DNA of 64,000 nt. Origin: Anaerolineae bacterium (GTDB taxonomy: Bacteria; Chloroflexota; Anaerolineae; 4572-78; J111). Below are positions 49,401-58,135 of this stretch, piece after piece (position 1 is the first letter of the stretch; the number at the start of each line of letters is the position of its first letter). A program made the translations under genes and the position numbers. The stretch is taken from assembly GCA_023382535.1 (NCBI GenBank), contig JAHDWA010000020.1:93832-157831 (forward strand). The letters run 5' to 3'. Under the pieces are notes generated by a model, which was not told where the DNA came from, ran no database searches, and saw nothing but the letters and a program-made list of their open reading frames with translations.

Positions 49401-50762
49401 TCAAGCCGCAACGACGGGCAGCCCGGCCAAAGCCAGGGCGATTTCCTCGGCGGGGTACTCGTAATTTTGCAGCTTTCCGGCGGCGTAATCAATATAGGCT
49501 TGCATGTCAAAGTGGCCGTGACCGGACAGGTTAAACAGAATCGCCCGGCTCGTGCCCTCTTCCTTGCAGCGCAGCGCTTCCCTGATCGCCCCGGCGATGG
49601 CGTGGTTGGCTTCAGGAGCGGGCAGAATTCCTTCGGCCCGAACAAATTGAACGCCGGCGGCAAAGGCCTCGAGCTGATCCAACCCTATCGCCTCGATGTG
49701 TCCCTGCTGCAACAGGTGGCTGACCAGGGGCGCCATGCCATGATAGCGCAGACCGCCCGCGTGAATTCCAGGGGGTACAAAGGTGCTGCCCAGCGTATGC
49801 ATTTTTACCAGCGGGGTCAGATGGCCGGTATCGCCAAAATCGTAAGCGTAGCGACCTCGGGTCAAACTGGGGCAGGCCGTCGGCTCAACGGCGACCACCC
49901 GGACATCCCCTTCGCCGCGCAGTTTGCGCCCAATAAAGGGGAAGGTCAGGCCCGAAAAATTCGAGCCGCCGCCGGTGCAGCCGACCAGCACATCGGGATA
50001 ATCGCCGGCCATCTCCATCTGCTCCAGTGCTTCCAGCCCGATAATGGTTTGATGCATCAGGACGTGATTGAGCACGCTGCCCAGGCTGTACTTGGTGTTC
50101 GGGTCGGTTGCCGCAACCTCAACCGCCTCTGAAATGGCAATGCCCAGAGAGCCGGTCGAGTCGGGGTGTTCGGCCAAAATGGCCCGCCCGGCGTTGGTTT
50201 CGTTGCTGGGGCTGGCCGTGACCTGGGCGCCGTAAGCCTCAATCAGCCCCCGGCGGTAGGGTTTTTGATCATAGCTCACCCGCACCATAAAAACCTTACA
50301 TTCCAGACCAAAGAAAGCACAGGCCATCGCCAAAGAAGATCCCCACTGACCGGCTCCTGTTTCTGTAGACAGCCGCTTGACCCCTTCCAGCTTGTTGTAG
50401 TAAGCCTGCGGAACTGCCGTATTGGGCTTGTGCGAGCCGGCCGGGCTGACTCCCTCGTACTTGTAGTAGATCCGGGCCGGAGTACCCAGGGCCTTTTCCA
50501 ACCGCCGCGCCCGATAGAGCGGGGAAGGTCGCCACTGCCGGTAAACAGTATGAACTTCTTCGGGAATTTCAATGTATTGTTCGGTGCTAACCTCTTGCAA
50601 GATGAGCGCCATCGGGAAAAGGGGAGCCAGATCGTCGGGGCCAACAGGTTGCCCTGTACCGGGGTGGAGCACCGGCGGCGCAGGCTGGGACAAATCAGCC
50701 TGGATGTTGTACCAGGCGCGGGGCATGCGATCCTCAGACAAAAGATATTTGACCGTATCCAT
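49401..50762 (-). CDS. trpB2: Tryptophan synthase beta chain, TrpB2 type
   Basis: A 453-residue PLP enzyme from the ATG at 50762 with AAGGAG upstream; a longer frame to 50903 crosses the promoter. The PLP Lys is in [14 protein letters not shown], the phosphate-binding loop is [10 protein letters not shown], and [13 protein letters not shown] matches the beta chain. The long N-terminus ([23 protein letters not shown]) and length mark the TrpB2 form, which often works without TrpA and may use serine and free indole. No other trp genes are nearby. It is divergent from argJ. Confidence 0.92.
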   Translation of the reverse strand: MDTVKYLLSEDRMPRAWYNIQADLSQPAPPVLHPGTGQPVGPDDLAPLFPMALILQEVSTEQYIEIPEEVHTVYRQWRPSPLYRARRLEKALGTPARIYYKYEGVSPAGSHKPNTAVPQAYYNKLEGVKRLSTETGAGQWGSSLAMACAFFGLECKVFMVRVSYDQKPYRRGLIEAYGAQVTASPSNETNAGRAILAEHPDSTGSLGIAISEAVEVAATDPNTKYSLGSVLNHVLMHQTIIGLEALEQMEMAGDYPDVLVGCTGGGSNFSGLTFPFIGRKLRGEGDVRVVAVEPTACPSLTRGRYAYDFGDTGHLTPLVKMHTLGSTFVPPGIHAGGLRYHGMAPLVSHLLQQGHIEAIGLDQLEAFAAGVQFVRAEGILPAPEANHAIAGAIREALRCKEEGTSRAILFNLSGHGHFDMQAYIDYAAGKLQNYEYPAEEIALALAGLPVVAA

Positions 50763-50850
50763 ACAATCTCCTTGTTTAAATGATAAAATTATGAGCTGCG
50801 TCTCAAATGCTGCCAGCGTCAAGGGGAAAAAGAAGTGGGCGAAAAAGATG

Positions 50851-50867
50851 GTTGATATCCTATCAAC
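50851..50867. promoter_or_regulatory. GTTGATA-TCC-TATCAAC palindrome at the trpB2 start of transcription
   Basis: A 7-bp perfect inverted repeat directly after the -10 of the trpB2 promoter, covering about +1 to +17. It is a likely repressor site. Confidence 0.55.
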
Positions 50868-50874
50868 TGGGCAG

Positions 50875-50903
50875 AGTATAGCACGAAGCGTTACCCTCGT
50901 CAA
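50875..50903 (-). promoter_or_regulatory. Promoter of trpB2
   Basis: On the minus strand TTGACG, 17 bp, TATACT. The rest of the 293-bp spacer up to argJ has no equally clear rightward promoter; TAAAAT near 51016 may be a -10. Confidence 0.7.
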
Positions 50904-51055
50904 CCAGGGTAACTGTTAAACAAGCTCGTTTCCCTGCTACGTATCACGTTCTGCGTGGGAGTGGGCTTGAACCGCAATTAATTCTGCGGGCTAGGCGATA
51001 AAGAAAAGTTGTGATAAAATCGGGAGGAATTTTGACGATTGGAGCCATCTAACTC

Positions 51056-52279
51056 ATGCCTATCCCAAAATCTGCCGTGACCCGGGTGCCTGGCTTTCGA
51101 GCGGTGGGTGTTACCTGTGGTCTAAAGCAATCAGGCAATCCTGACCTGGCCCTGATTTTAGCCCGCCGTCCCTGTGCTGCTGCTGCCGTTTTTACCACGA
51201 ATGTTTTCAAAGCTGCCCCAGTTTTATATGACCTGGCTCTCCTGGAGCGTACTGGAGGGAAACTGCAGGCGGTTTTAATCAACGCCGGCAATGCCAATGC
51301 CGTCACCGGCGAGCAGGGGCTGGCCGATGCCGAGCAAATGGCCCGCTGGGCCGAGAACGCCTGTAACCTGCCGGCCGATAGTGTTTTTGTAATGAGTACG
51401 GGGGTTATCGGGCAGAAAATGCCCATGGCTAAATTGGAAACGGGTATTCGGATAGCCAGCGAAACTATTTTGACCGAAGCGGGCCATTACGGGCGTGCTG
51501 TTGCGGAGGCGATCATGACGACCGATTTGGTGTCTAAAGAGGCTTTTGTCCAGGTAGCCGTCGGGGGGAAGACCGTCCATTTAGGGGGAATGGCCAAGGG
51601 GAGTGGGATGATCCATCCCAACCTGGCGACCATGTTGGCGGTCATTGTGACAGATGCTGCCATCGAACCGGCTGCCCTGACGATGGCTCTCAAGCAGGCG
51701 GTCGCACCCACCTTTAATCGGATTACCGTAGATGGCGATACCAGTACCAACGACACCGTATTGGTTTTAGCTTCCGGCGAAGCAAGTCACGCCCTCATCT
51801 CTAACCCTCAATCGCCTGGCTTTGCCCCGTTTGTGACCGCCTTAACCGATGTATGCGGCAGTTTGGCCAGGGCTGTTGTACGGGATGGTGAAGGCGCCAC
51901 CAAATTGATCGAGATTACCATTCGCGGCGCTGCCAGCGAAGCTGATGCCGAAGCCGCCGCCAAAACCGTAGCGACCTCACCCCTGGTTAAAACGGCCCTG
52001 TTTGGCAACGATCCTAATTGGGGCCGGGCGCTGGCCGCTATTGGCCGGAGCGGAGCTATGGTTGACCCGGCGCGGATCTCGTTGTATCTGGGCGATTTTC
52101 AATTAGTCGCCCAGGGTGAGCCGCTGCCGTTTGATATGATTGCCGTTCATCACTGGCTGGCCCAAACAAATGAAGTGAAACTGGTGGCTGATTTGGGAGT
52201 AGGCCAGGCTGAGGCAACGGTATGGACCTGTGACCTTTCCTATAAGTATGTTGAGATTAATGCTGAGTACCACACTTGA
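51056..52279 (+). CDS. argJ: Bifunctional ornithine acetyltransferase/N-acetylglutamate synthase
   Basis: A 407-residue ArgJ. The self-cleavage site is in HPNLATMLAVIV, where the Thr becomes the new N-terminal nucleophile of the beta chain. FTTNVFKAAPV, INAGNANAVTGEQG, STGVIGQKMPM, TFNRITVDGDTSTNDTV and FGNDPNWGRALAAIG are all family hallmarks. It transfers the acetyl group from N-acetylornithine to glutamate in arginine synthesis. No other arg genes lie in the window. Confidence 0.96.
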   Translation: MPIPKSAVTRVPGFRAVGVTCGLKQSGNPDLALILARRPCAAAAVFTTNVFKAAPVLYDLALLERTGGKLQAVLINAGNANAVTGEQGLADAEQMARWAENACNLPADSVFVMSTGVIGQKMPMAKLETGIRIASETILTEAGHYGRAVAEAIMTTDLVSKEAFVQVAVGGKTVHLGGMAKGSGMIHPNLATMLAVIVTDAAIEPAALTMALKQAVAPTFNRITVDGDTSTNDTVLVLASGEASHALISNPQSPGFAPFVTALTDVCGSLARAVVRDGEGATKLIEITIRGAASEADAEAAAKTVATSPLVKTALFGNDPNWGRALAAIGRSGAMVDPARISLYLGDFQLVAQGEPLPFDMIAVHHWLAQTNEVKLVADLGVGQAEATVWTCDLSYKYVEINAEYHT

Positions 52280-52313
52280 AAGGCAGGACAGTTAGACTAT
52301 TGCCAATGTTTTG

Positions 52314-52325
52314 TTAACATGTTAA
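52314..52325. promoter_or_regulatory. TTAACATGTTAA palindrome
   Basis: A perfect 12-bp palindrome in the AT-rich 167-bp spacer after argJ. It may be an operator for the MBL-STAS gene. No matching promoter is clear. Confidence 0.3.
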
Positions 52326-52446
52326 GTTAATCATTAAGGATTATCTGCCCATCATAGATTTTTGTCTGCCTACTAACAGGCAATAATCTTAATCTATTCC
52401 AGGAGCAGCTATTCACAATGCTATTTATCCAATCAAGAGAGAAACT

Positions 52447-53781
52447 ATGCTGCTGAAATTTTGGGGAACCAGAGGCTCCATTCCGGCTCCTCTCCGTCCG
52501 GACCAGGTTGAACAGAAGATTATTGCTGCTCTTGAAGCCGCAGGTCGTGAGCAAGTCAACCTCTCCAATCCTGGTGCAGTTCGGGAATTTGTGGCCAATT
52601 TATCGTTTAACGGCAGTACCGTAGGGGGTAATACCGCCTGTGTAACCATTGAACTTGGAGATGATTTGATAATTTTTGATGCCGGGTCGGGCATACGTGA
52701 ACTCGGCGATTATTTGATGGATGAAAGCAATAAGCGGGCCAAAGAGCTTGGCTTTGCCCGGGGTAAAGGTCACGCCCATCTATTTTTTACTCATACCCAC
52801 TGGGATCATATCCAGGGTCTTCTTTACTTCAAGCCTATTCATGTGCCGGGAAATGTTTTTGATATCCATTATGTCCATGAATATGTACCTGATGTTTTGG
52901 CCCGTCAAATGGCGCCGGAATTTTTTCCGTTGCCCTTGGATGAAGTCAGTGCTTCGCTGAATTTTCACCGGCTTGAAGCAGGGGCGTGGATTGAGCTTGC
53001 CGGAGCCACCATTACGAATATGGAACTAAAGCATCCTGGTAAGGCTTATGCTTATCGGGTGGAGGCTGACAACGCTATTGTGGTTGTAGCCACGGATAGC
53101 GAGTATAAAAGCCTGGATTATACTAATACCAAGAAGTACAGTAATTTTTATGCCAACGCCGACGTGTTGATTTTTGATGCCCAGTTTTCGGTCCGTGAAT
53201 CGTTTGTTAAAGAAGATTGGGGGCACAGTTCAGCTTTGATTGGCGCGGATATTGCTCGAGAGGCCAAGGTAAAACGTCTGCTGCTTTTTCATCATGATCC
53301 CGCTACGACCGATGCCGAAATTATGCGGGTGTTACAGGAGACGGAAGAATATCTAGGAAATCGAAAAGGGATAACTGAAGTGATGGTAGCCCAAGAAGGG
53401 ATGGAAATTTATCTGAGCAACCCCATCCCTGTCTCTGATTTTTACATAAAGGACCACTTAGAAAAGGATATTGTTGTTATATCTCTCTCGGGAAAATTTG
53501 GAGCGTACGCCACTGAAAAGTTTAGAAATCATCTGGCAAATAGTCTCCAAACTCATGAAGTCAACAAGGTTATTTTGATCATGGGAAATATAGGCGAGTT
53601 AACCATAGCGGGTATCAGGGCTTTGGTTGACGCCAGAAAAAGTGTGACCAGTTTGGCTCTGGTTGACGTCCCCCAGAATATTTATCGGGTATTTGAACTA
53701 TCGGGAACGACAGACTTTTTTGCAATTTATAAAGATGTAGAGGCGGCCTTATCTGCCTTAAACTCCAACAACAGTGAATAA
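52447..53781 (+). CDS. Metallo-beta-lactamase fold hydrolase fused to a STAS domain
   Basis: A 444-residue protein with AGAGAG before the ATG. The N-terminal 320 residues are an MBL-fold hydrolase close to the phosphodiesterase/PhnP-like group: KFWGTRGSIPAP, GGNTACVTIELGDDLIIFDAGSG, HTHWDH (116-121), LKHPGKAYAYRVE, ATDSEY and FHHDPATTD. From about residue 340 a STAS domain follows (DIVVISLSGKFGAYATEKFR, KVILIMGNIGELTIAGIRAL), as in anti-sigma-factor antagonists. The usual phosphorylated Ser position appears as Thr in GELTIAG. The fusion suggests control of the hydrolase by a partner-switching kinase, or the reverse. Confidence 0.85.
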   Translation: MLLKFWGTRGSIPAPLRPDQVEQKIIAALEAAGREQVNLSNPGAVREFVANLSFNGSTVGGNTACVTIELGDDLIIFDAGSGIRELGDYLMDESNKRAKELGFARGKGHAHLFFTHTHWDHIQGLLYFKPIHVPGNVFDIHYVHEYVPDVLARQMAPEFFPLPLDEVSASLNFHRLEAGAWIELAGATITNMELKHPGKAYAYRVEADNAIVVVATDSEYKSLDYTNTKKYSNFYANADVLIFDAQFSVRESFVKEDWGHSSALIGADIAREAKVKRLLLFHHDPATTDAEIMRVLQETEEYLGNRKGITEVMVAQEGMEIYLSNPIPVSDFYIKDHLEKDIVVISLSGKFGAYATEKFRNHLANSLQTHEVNKVILIMGNIGELTIAGIRALVDARKSVTSLALVDVPQNIYRVFELSGTTDFFAIYKDVEAALSALNSNNSE

Positions 53782-53801
53782 TCTCCCCTAAATCTCACCA
53801 T

Positions 53802-54428
53802 TTACGACCTCAGCAGCCGGATAAGTTGTTGTAACTCTTCGTTGCTAAAACTACGTTTAAGCACTTCGGCGGCTTTTTCAGGGTCTCTGGTAATCGTAAT
53901 TCGCTCGGTCCGCAGCCCGGATTCAATCAAAGCCTTATTGATACTCATTTCACCGGCTAATACGGCCTGGCGCAGTTGTTCAACTTTGGGGTTGGTTTCG
54001 GCGTGCTGGCGCAGCTTGCGTAAGCCGGCTTGCCGCGAGGTGCCCGTGGCAATATATTTTCTGCCATCTTGCTGCTGATCCCCATTTTCACTTTTTACAT
54101 ATTGGCTTATCCCGCTTAACTCTGGCGGAGTAAACTGGACCGCCTCATCAATCATGTCCACTACCAGCGGGTCGTCGGCGCACAGGCGGATTAGGGTGGC
54201 GACATTAGTGCCCAAACCCTGGGGCGGGGGAGCGGTGACGAATTCCTTGAAATTATCAAAGGTGAAGACCTCACCTGTTTCCTGGTTCAGGTGTTGGCGC
54301 CACATCTCTTCTTCGATAACTTGCCGGATCAAACCGGGTATATTCTCCAAACTGGCGGCGCCTTCTTTGATCGAACGAGACAACATATCTACTCTCTTGC
54401 CGTTGCGTACCAAAATCTCTTTCTTCAT
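53802..54428 (-). CDS. Unknown protein with ParB/KorB-like character
   Basis: A 208-residue soluble protein with GGAG before the ATG. It is charged and helical. The C-terminal half (RQAGLRKLRQHAE, AVLAGEMSINKALIESGLRTERI, EELQQLIRLLRS) resembles the DNA-contacting helices of KorB/ParB-like or adaptor proteins, but I cannot assign a family. No promoter lies in the 30 bp before it, so it is probably transcribed by read-through of the hairpin at 54461-54488 from the small gene upstream, which has a LexA-type box. Confidence 0.6.
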   Translation of the reverse strand: MKKEILVRNGKRVDMLSRSIKEGAASLENIPGLIRQVIEEEMWRQHLNQETGEVFTFDNFKEFVTAPPPQGLGTNVATLIRLCADDPLVVDMIDEAVQFTPPELSGISQYVKSENGDQQQDGRKYIATGTSRQAGLRKLRQHAETNPKVEQLRQAVLAGEMSINKALIESGLRTERITITRDPEKAAEVLKRSFSNEELQQLIRLLRS

Positions 54429-54460
54429 CTTAGCTCCGTTCTATTCAAAACCGATAAACA

Positions 54461-54488
54461 AACAAGCCATCCCACGGGATGGCTTGTT
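54461..54488 (-). terminator. Intrinsic terminator or attenuator
   Basis: AACAAGCCATCCC (54461-54473) pairs perfectly with GGGATGGCTTGTT (54476-54488). On the minus strand it is followed by TGTTTAT. It lies between the 49-residue gene and the 208-residue gene. Confidence 0.7.
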
Positions 54489-54493
54489 ACAGG

Positions 54494-54643
54494 CTATGGG
54501 TGATGCCACACCCGCCTCGCCAGCCGAAGCAGCCAGCCCAGCAGGCCGGGCAGCGGTGAATTTAAGTAAGTCACCGGGCGCCCATTGGCATAAACGATAA
54601 TCGCGTCTTTGTTTTTCAGGCGAGGCTCGGTTGGCCGGGCCAT
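54494..54643 (-). CDS. Small 49-residue protein, probably SOS-regulated
   Basis: A short gene from the ATG at 54643 to a TAG at 54494. GGAGTGAG lies directly before the ATG, a TTGAAA-17 bp-TAAAAT promoter 30 bp further up, a LexA-type box adjoining that promoter, and a strong hairpin terminator 6 bp after the stop. The product begins MARPTEPRLKNKDAIIVY, has basic and polar residues, and ends with SPLPGLLGWLLRLARRVW and three more residues: a hydrophobic, Arg-rich amphipathic helix. The tail resembles membrane-acting or division-inhibiting SOS peptides in character only. I do not recognise a family. Confidence 0.65.
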   Translation of the reverse strand: MARPTEPRLKNKDAIIVYANGRPVTYLNSPLPGLLGWLLRLARRVWHHP

Positions 54644-54679
54644 GCTCACTCCACTTGGTGGAAATTTTTCACATGGGGC

Positions 54680-54708
54680 ATTTTATCATGTTTCAGACTC
54701 ACTTTCAA
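54680..54708 (-). promoter_or_regulatory. Promoter of the small 49-residue gene
   Basis: On the minus strand TTGAAA (54703-54708), 17 bp, TAAAAT (54680-54685). The predicted leader is about 30 nt. Confidence 0.7.
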
Positions 54709-54709
54709 T

Positions 54710-54723
54710 CGAACAAATGTTCC
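54710..54723. promoter_or_regulatory. LexA-type (Cheo) box
   Basis: CGAACAAATGTTCC fits the Gram-positive LexA consensus CGAACRNRYGTTYC at every position. It lies directly upstream of the -35 of the small gene's promoter. It could also act on the rightward gene at 54821. Confidence 0.55.
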
Positions 54724-54820
54724 GATTTAATGTTTATATCCCCTCGTGGAAGCAGTAGACTGCTATCTAGAGCTGGTTTATTAGCCCAAACGCCTCGTTG
54801 TCACTAAAATAAGCGCCATT

Positions 54821-57800
54821 ATGGGCAAATCCGCTCCACCACGCCATAGACTAAAACATTCCTCGTCTCGACCCATTCCAATCCCTGCCTCACCTCGCCC
54901 CGCAGTTCAGAGCGCCCGTCGTACTGCCTATGCCGGTCTGGCGGTTGTCCTGCTGGTTTTCTTGGTTTTGGCAACTCTCTACAGCCTGGTTGTCCCCCTC
55001 ACGCAAGGCGAAGACGAGCTGGCTCACTACCGCTACCTCAGCTTCATTGCCCAGACGGGCCGCCTGCCCCAGAATCATGCCGAACGCCAGCAGGCCTGGT
55101 ATCGCGCCGATTGGCCGCCCCTGTATCATTTGCTGGTGGGCTGGGCCGTCAGCCCGCTCGATACCACCCGCCCGCCACTCAAAGATGTGGGCGAGTCACC
55201 CCGCCGGCGGCTGGTAGGCGAGATTTTTTACCCCCGCCTCATCATTTATACCGAAGACGCTAACTGGCCCTGGCAGGACGGCATCCTGGCCTGGCACCTG
55301 GGACGGTTCATCTCGATTATCTTTTCCGCCGGCGCGTTGGTTTTTGCCTACTTTGCTGCCCTTGAAATGGGCAGGGGAGCAGGGGACTGCCGGCGCGGAG
55401 CGCCAGGCGAGGAGCGCAGAGGTTTTTTTTCTGATTCTCCCCTGCCCCTCCGCACCCCTGCTCCCCTGCTGGCTTTAGCTGCTACCGCCCTCCTGGCCTT
55501 CACCCCCCGCTTCCTCTTCACCTCGGCCATGCTCGGCGACGACAGCGTGTTTATCCTGCTTTCGGCCATTTTCATCTGGCTGCTCCTGCGCGCCGCGCGC
55601 GGCGACGAGCGCTGGTGGCTTTATGCGCTCAGCGGCCTGGTGCTGGGGCTGTCTATTGCCACCAAGTACAGTACCGGCCTTTTGCCGCTGGCAATCATTC
55701 CGGTGGTGATTTGGCGGGCCAGGCAGGCCGGCTGGCCCTGGAGTCGGGCCGCAGGCCGGGTGGCGCTGACCTGGCTGTTTACGCTCATCGGCGCAAGCTG
55801 GTGGTTCGGCTGGATTGGCTACTACTTTAATACCATCAAGGCAGACGGCCTGTTTTTTGGCCTGCTCAAACCCCTGCTGGCCTCCGGTCCCGATGTGAGC
55901 ATGCGCCGCGTCTTTGCCGTCTTTGGCGGCGGCGAATTTACCGGTCCGGAACGCCCTGCCGCCATCGCCGCCGGTACCTTCTGGGGCTGGCTGACCTACT
56001 TTTTCCAGACCTTTTGGGGCGTACCGGTGTTGGAACATGACCCCTTTCTCCCCTGGGGCTACCTGGTCATCCTGCTTTTCTGTCTCCTGGCGCTGGTCGG
56101 CTTGTGGCAGCTCTGGCGCACGGCAACACCGGAGGGACGGGTTATGCTGGGGCTGCTGGCTTTGGTGGTCGCTTTACTTCTACCTTTCCCGGTCCTGCGC
56201 TTCTTTCTGACCCGCAACATCCTGGAAACCGGCCAGGGCCGCCATCTGCTCTACCCCGCCGCCCAGGCCATCCCGATTCTCCTGGTCCTGGGTTGGACCG
56301 CGCTGGCGAAGAAGATTGAAGACAGCAAACAGAGTCTATCTGGCAACATATTCACTGTTCTCCATCCTCTATCCTCAATCTTCTATCCTCCATCTTCTAT
56401 CCTCATCTTCCTGCCATCTCTCCTGCTTCTCCTCTGGTCGCTCTTCCAGCTTGGTTACATGGCGATGACCTACCCTGCCCCTTTGCCGGTGCGGACGACC
56501 ACCTTTGACTCGGCCTCGATTCCGCAGCCCTTGAAACACAATTTTGGCGAGGCAATTCAACTCCTGGGTTACGACTTTGCGCCCGACGCCGAACAGGCGA
56601 CCATCAACCTCACTCTCTTCTGGAAGTCGCTCAAACCCGTGGACGAAAATTATCGGGTTCAGGTGCAGTTGGTTGACAACGCCGGCCAGTCTCGCTTTAC
56701 CTGGCTCAGCCACCCCCTGAACGGGCGCTATCCGACTCGGGCCTGGGATAAAGGCGACGTTATTCGCGATACCCTGCCCTTGCCCCTGGCCGGCGTGCCG
56801 GCCAACCTTTACGACCTGCAACTGAACCTGCTGCACGAAGCCGAAGACACCCCGCTGGCCGGCGAGCCGTTTCAATTTATTCAGATCCCCCTGGCCGCTC
56901 AGCCGCCGATCCCCCATTCAGCCAGCCTGGATGGGGCTGTTGATTATCGCCTCTGGATGGGCGATGCCCCGGCCCGCCCGCGTCAAACGCTGCCCCTCTC
57001 CTGGAGCTACGCCGGCGCCTCGGCTGCGGCCCAATCGTCGCTGTCCGGCCTCCAGCCACCCGTACCCAGACCCGCCTGGGCTTTGGTCGGGCCGGATGAT
57101 GTCCCGCGCCTGCCCCAGGCGGCCGGCGATGCGACGGTCATCTTTATCGTCGGTCCCGATTGGCCCAGCGGCCCCTACCATCTTCAGGTGGATACCGGCA
57201 AGGACAGCTACCAGACCGAACCTTTGTTGACCGTTGCCAACGACGCTCGTTTGTTTGCCTTGCCCACCTTGCCCGAGGGCTGGACCCCGGTTGAGGCGAA
57301 TTTCGCCAACCAGATCAAGTTGTTGGGCTACGTCCTGCCCATTCGGCGGGTCGAGCCAGGGGGCGGCCTGCCCTTGACCCTGTACTGGCAAAGCCTGGCC
57401 CCGGTTTTGGGCGAGTATGTTGTTTTTGACAAGCTGTTGGACCAGGATCAACAGGTTTACGGCGGCTATGACCGCTTGCCCCGCGAATATTACAGCCCCA
57501 TGCTGTGGGCCGAGGGTGAAATTGTGGAGGATGGATTTGCCGTGCCGGTCGCGCCGGATGCCCCTCCCGGGGTGTACAACCTGCATATCGGCCTGTACTC
57601 GCTTAAAAACGGCTCGCCCCTTTCCTTGCCCCTCATACAGGACAACCAGCCCGGTGACGTTACCAGCGTAGTTATCGGTCCCCTTAAAGTCGGCGGGCCG
57701 CCGCCGGGAGTGACCGTGAGTAACCCTGAGCCGCAGTTTACACTTAATCAGAGTCTGGGGGATCAAATAACTTTGTTGGGGTATGATCTGGAAAATTGTC

Positions 57801-58135
57801 AACAGTCAGCGGTCAACTGTCAATTGTTAATGAGGTTTTATTGGCGGGCTGAAACCGTACCTGCTGCAGATTACACCACATTTTTACATTTGCGCGATGC
57901 GGCCAACAAAAATGTGGCCCAAAAAGACAGCCCACCGGCCTCAGGTCGCTACCCGACCCGCCTATGGGATGCCGGCGAAATCATTGTGGATGAAATTGCC
58001 CTGCCTCTGGTGGAGGTGCCGCCGGGGCGCTACACGCCCGTAGTCGGCCTGTATAATTTGGCTACAGGTGACCGTTTGGCTGTGCCGGGCAATCCGGCCA
58101 ACGAAATTGCCCTGGAACCGGTTGAACTCCAGTGA
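54821..58135 (+). CDS. Large GT-C-type membrane glycosyltransferase-like protein
   Basis: An 1104-residue protein. The first 560 residues have about 10-12 membrane spans with GT-C features: an acidic pair in LTQGEDELAHYRYLSFIAQ after the first span, and YRADWPPLYHLLVGWAV. The C-terminal 540 residues are soluble and contain two or three copies of a beta domain (LTLFWKSLKPVDENYRVQVQ, LTLYWQSLAPVLGEYVVFDK, LMRFYWRAETVPAADYTTFL), each followed by YPTR-like and LPL segments. It probably uses a lipid-linked sugar donor at the outer face of the membrane. Three repeat insertions lie in frame. The next gene overlaps by 4 bp. Confidence 0.8.
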   Translation: MGKSAPPRHRLKHSSSRPIPIPASPRPAVQSARRTAYAGLAVVLLVFLVLATLYSLVVPLTQGEDELAHYRYLSFIAQTGRLPQNHAERQQAWYRADWPPLYHLLVGWAVSPLDTTRPPLKDVGESPRRRLVGEIFYPRLIIYTEDANWPWQDGILAWHLGRFISIIFSAGALVFAYFAALEMGRGAGDCRRGAPGEERRGFFSDSPLPLRTPAPLLALAATALLAFTPRFLFTSAMLGDDSVFILLSAIFIWLLLRAARGDERWWLYALSGLVLGLSIATKYSTGLLPLAIIPVVIWRARQAGWPWSRAAGRVALTWLFTLIGASWWFGWIGYYFNTIKADGLFFGLLKPLLASGPDVSMRRVFAVFGGGEFTGPERPAAIAAGTFWGWLTYFFQTFWGVPVLEHDPFLPWGYLVILLFCLLALVGLWQLWRTATPEGRVMLGLLALVVALLLPFPVLRFFLTRNILETGQGRHLLYPAAQAIPILLVLGWTALAKKIEDSKQSLSGNIFTVLHPLSSIFYPPSSILIFLPSLLLLLWSLFQLGYMAMTYPAPLPVRTTTFDSASIPQPLKHNFGEAIQLLGYDFAPDAEQATINLTLFWKSLKPVDENYRVQVQLVDNAGQSRFTWLSHPLNGRYPTRAWDKGDVIRDTLPLPLAGVPANLYDLQLNLLHEAEDTPLAGEPFQFIQIPLAAQPPIPHSASLDGAVDYRLWMGDAPARPRQTLPLSWSYAGASAAAQSSLSGLQPPVPRPAWALVGPDDVPRLPQAAGDATVIFIVGPDWPSGPYHLQVDTGKDSYQTEPLLTVANDARLFALPTLPEGWTPVEANFANQIKLLGYVLPIRRVEPGGGLPLTLYWQSLAPVLGEYVVFDKLLDQDQQVYGGYDRLPREYYSPMLWAEGEIVEDGFAVPVAPDAPPGVYNLHIGLYSLKNGSPLSLPLIQDNQPGDVTSVVIGPLKVGGPPPGVTVSNPEPQFTLNQSLGDQITLLGYDLENCQQSAVNCQLLMRFYWRAETVPAADYTTFLHLRDAANKNVAQKDSPPASGRYPTRLWDAGEIIVDEIALPLVEVPPGRYTPVVGLYNLATGDRLAVPGNPANEIALEPVELQ
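55371..55469. repeat. In-frame hairpin insertion in GT-C gene
   Basis: GCAGGGGAGCAGGGG (55371-55385) is perfectly complementary to 55455-55469. The enclosed 99 bp encode a polar segment (from GRGAGDCRRGAPGEERRG onward) in the middle of a membrane region, and keep the reading frame. Confidence 0.6.
56360..56401 (+). repeat. In-frame 7-bp tandem repeat (CTATCCT type)
   Basis: Six heptamers of the form YTCNATC give a peptide with 7-residue period (LHPLSSIFYPPSSI) in the GT-C protein. Confidence 0.6.
57797..57831 (+). repeat. In-frame 7-bp tandem repeat (GTCAAC type)
   Basis: TGTCAAC AGTCAGC GGTCAAC TGTCAAT TGTTAAT encodes NCQQSAVNCQLL inside a beta domain, with 7-residue period. Confidence 0.6.

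Noticed and set aside
49545..50700. Long plus-strand open frames opposite trpB2
   Set aside because: They are shadows of the trpB2 coding sequence, without ribosome sites or recognisable domains. The same applies to the many antisense frames over the MttB, AOR and sox genes.
54821..58135. Pseudogene call for the GT-C protein because of low-complexity insertions
   Set aside because: All insertions keep the frame and the rest of the protein is intact and similar to its paralogue at 63099.
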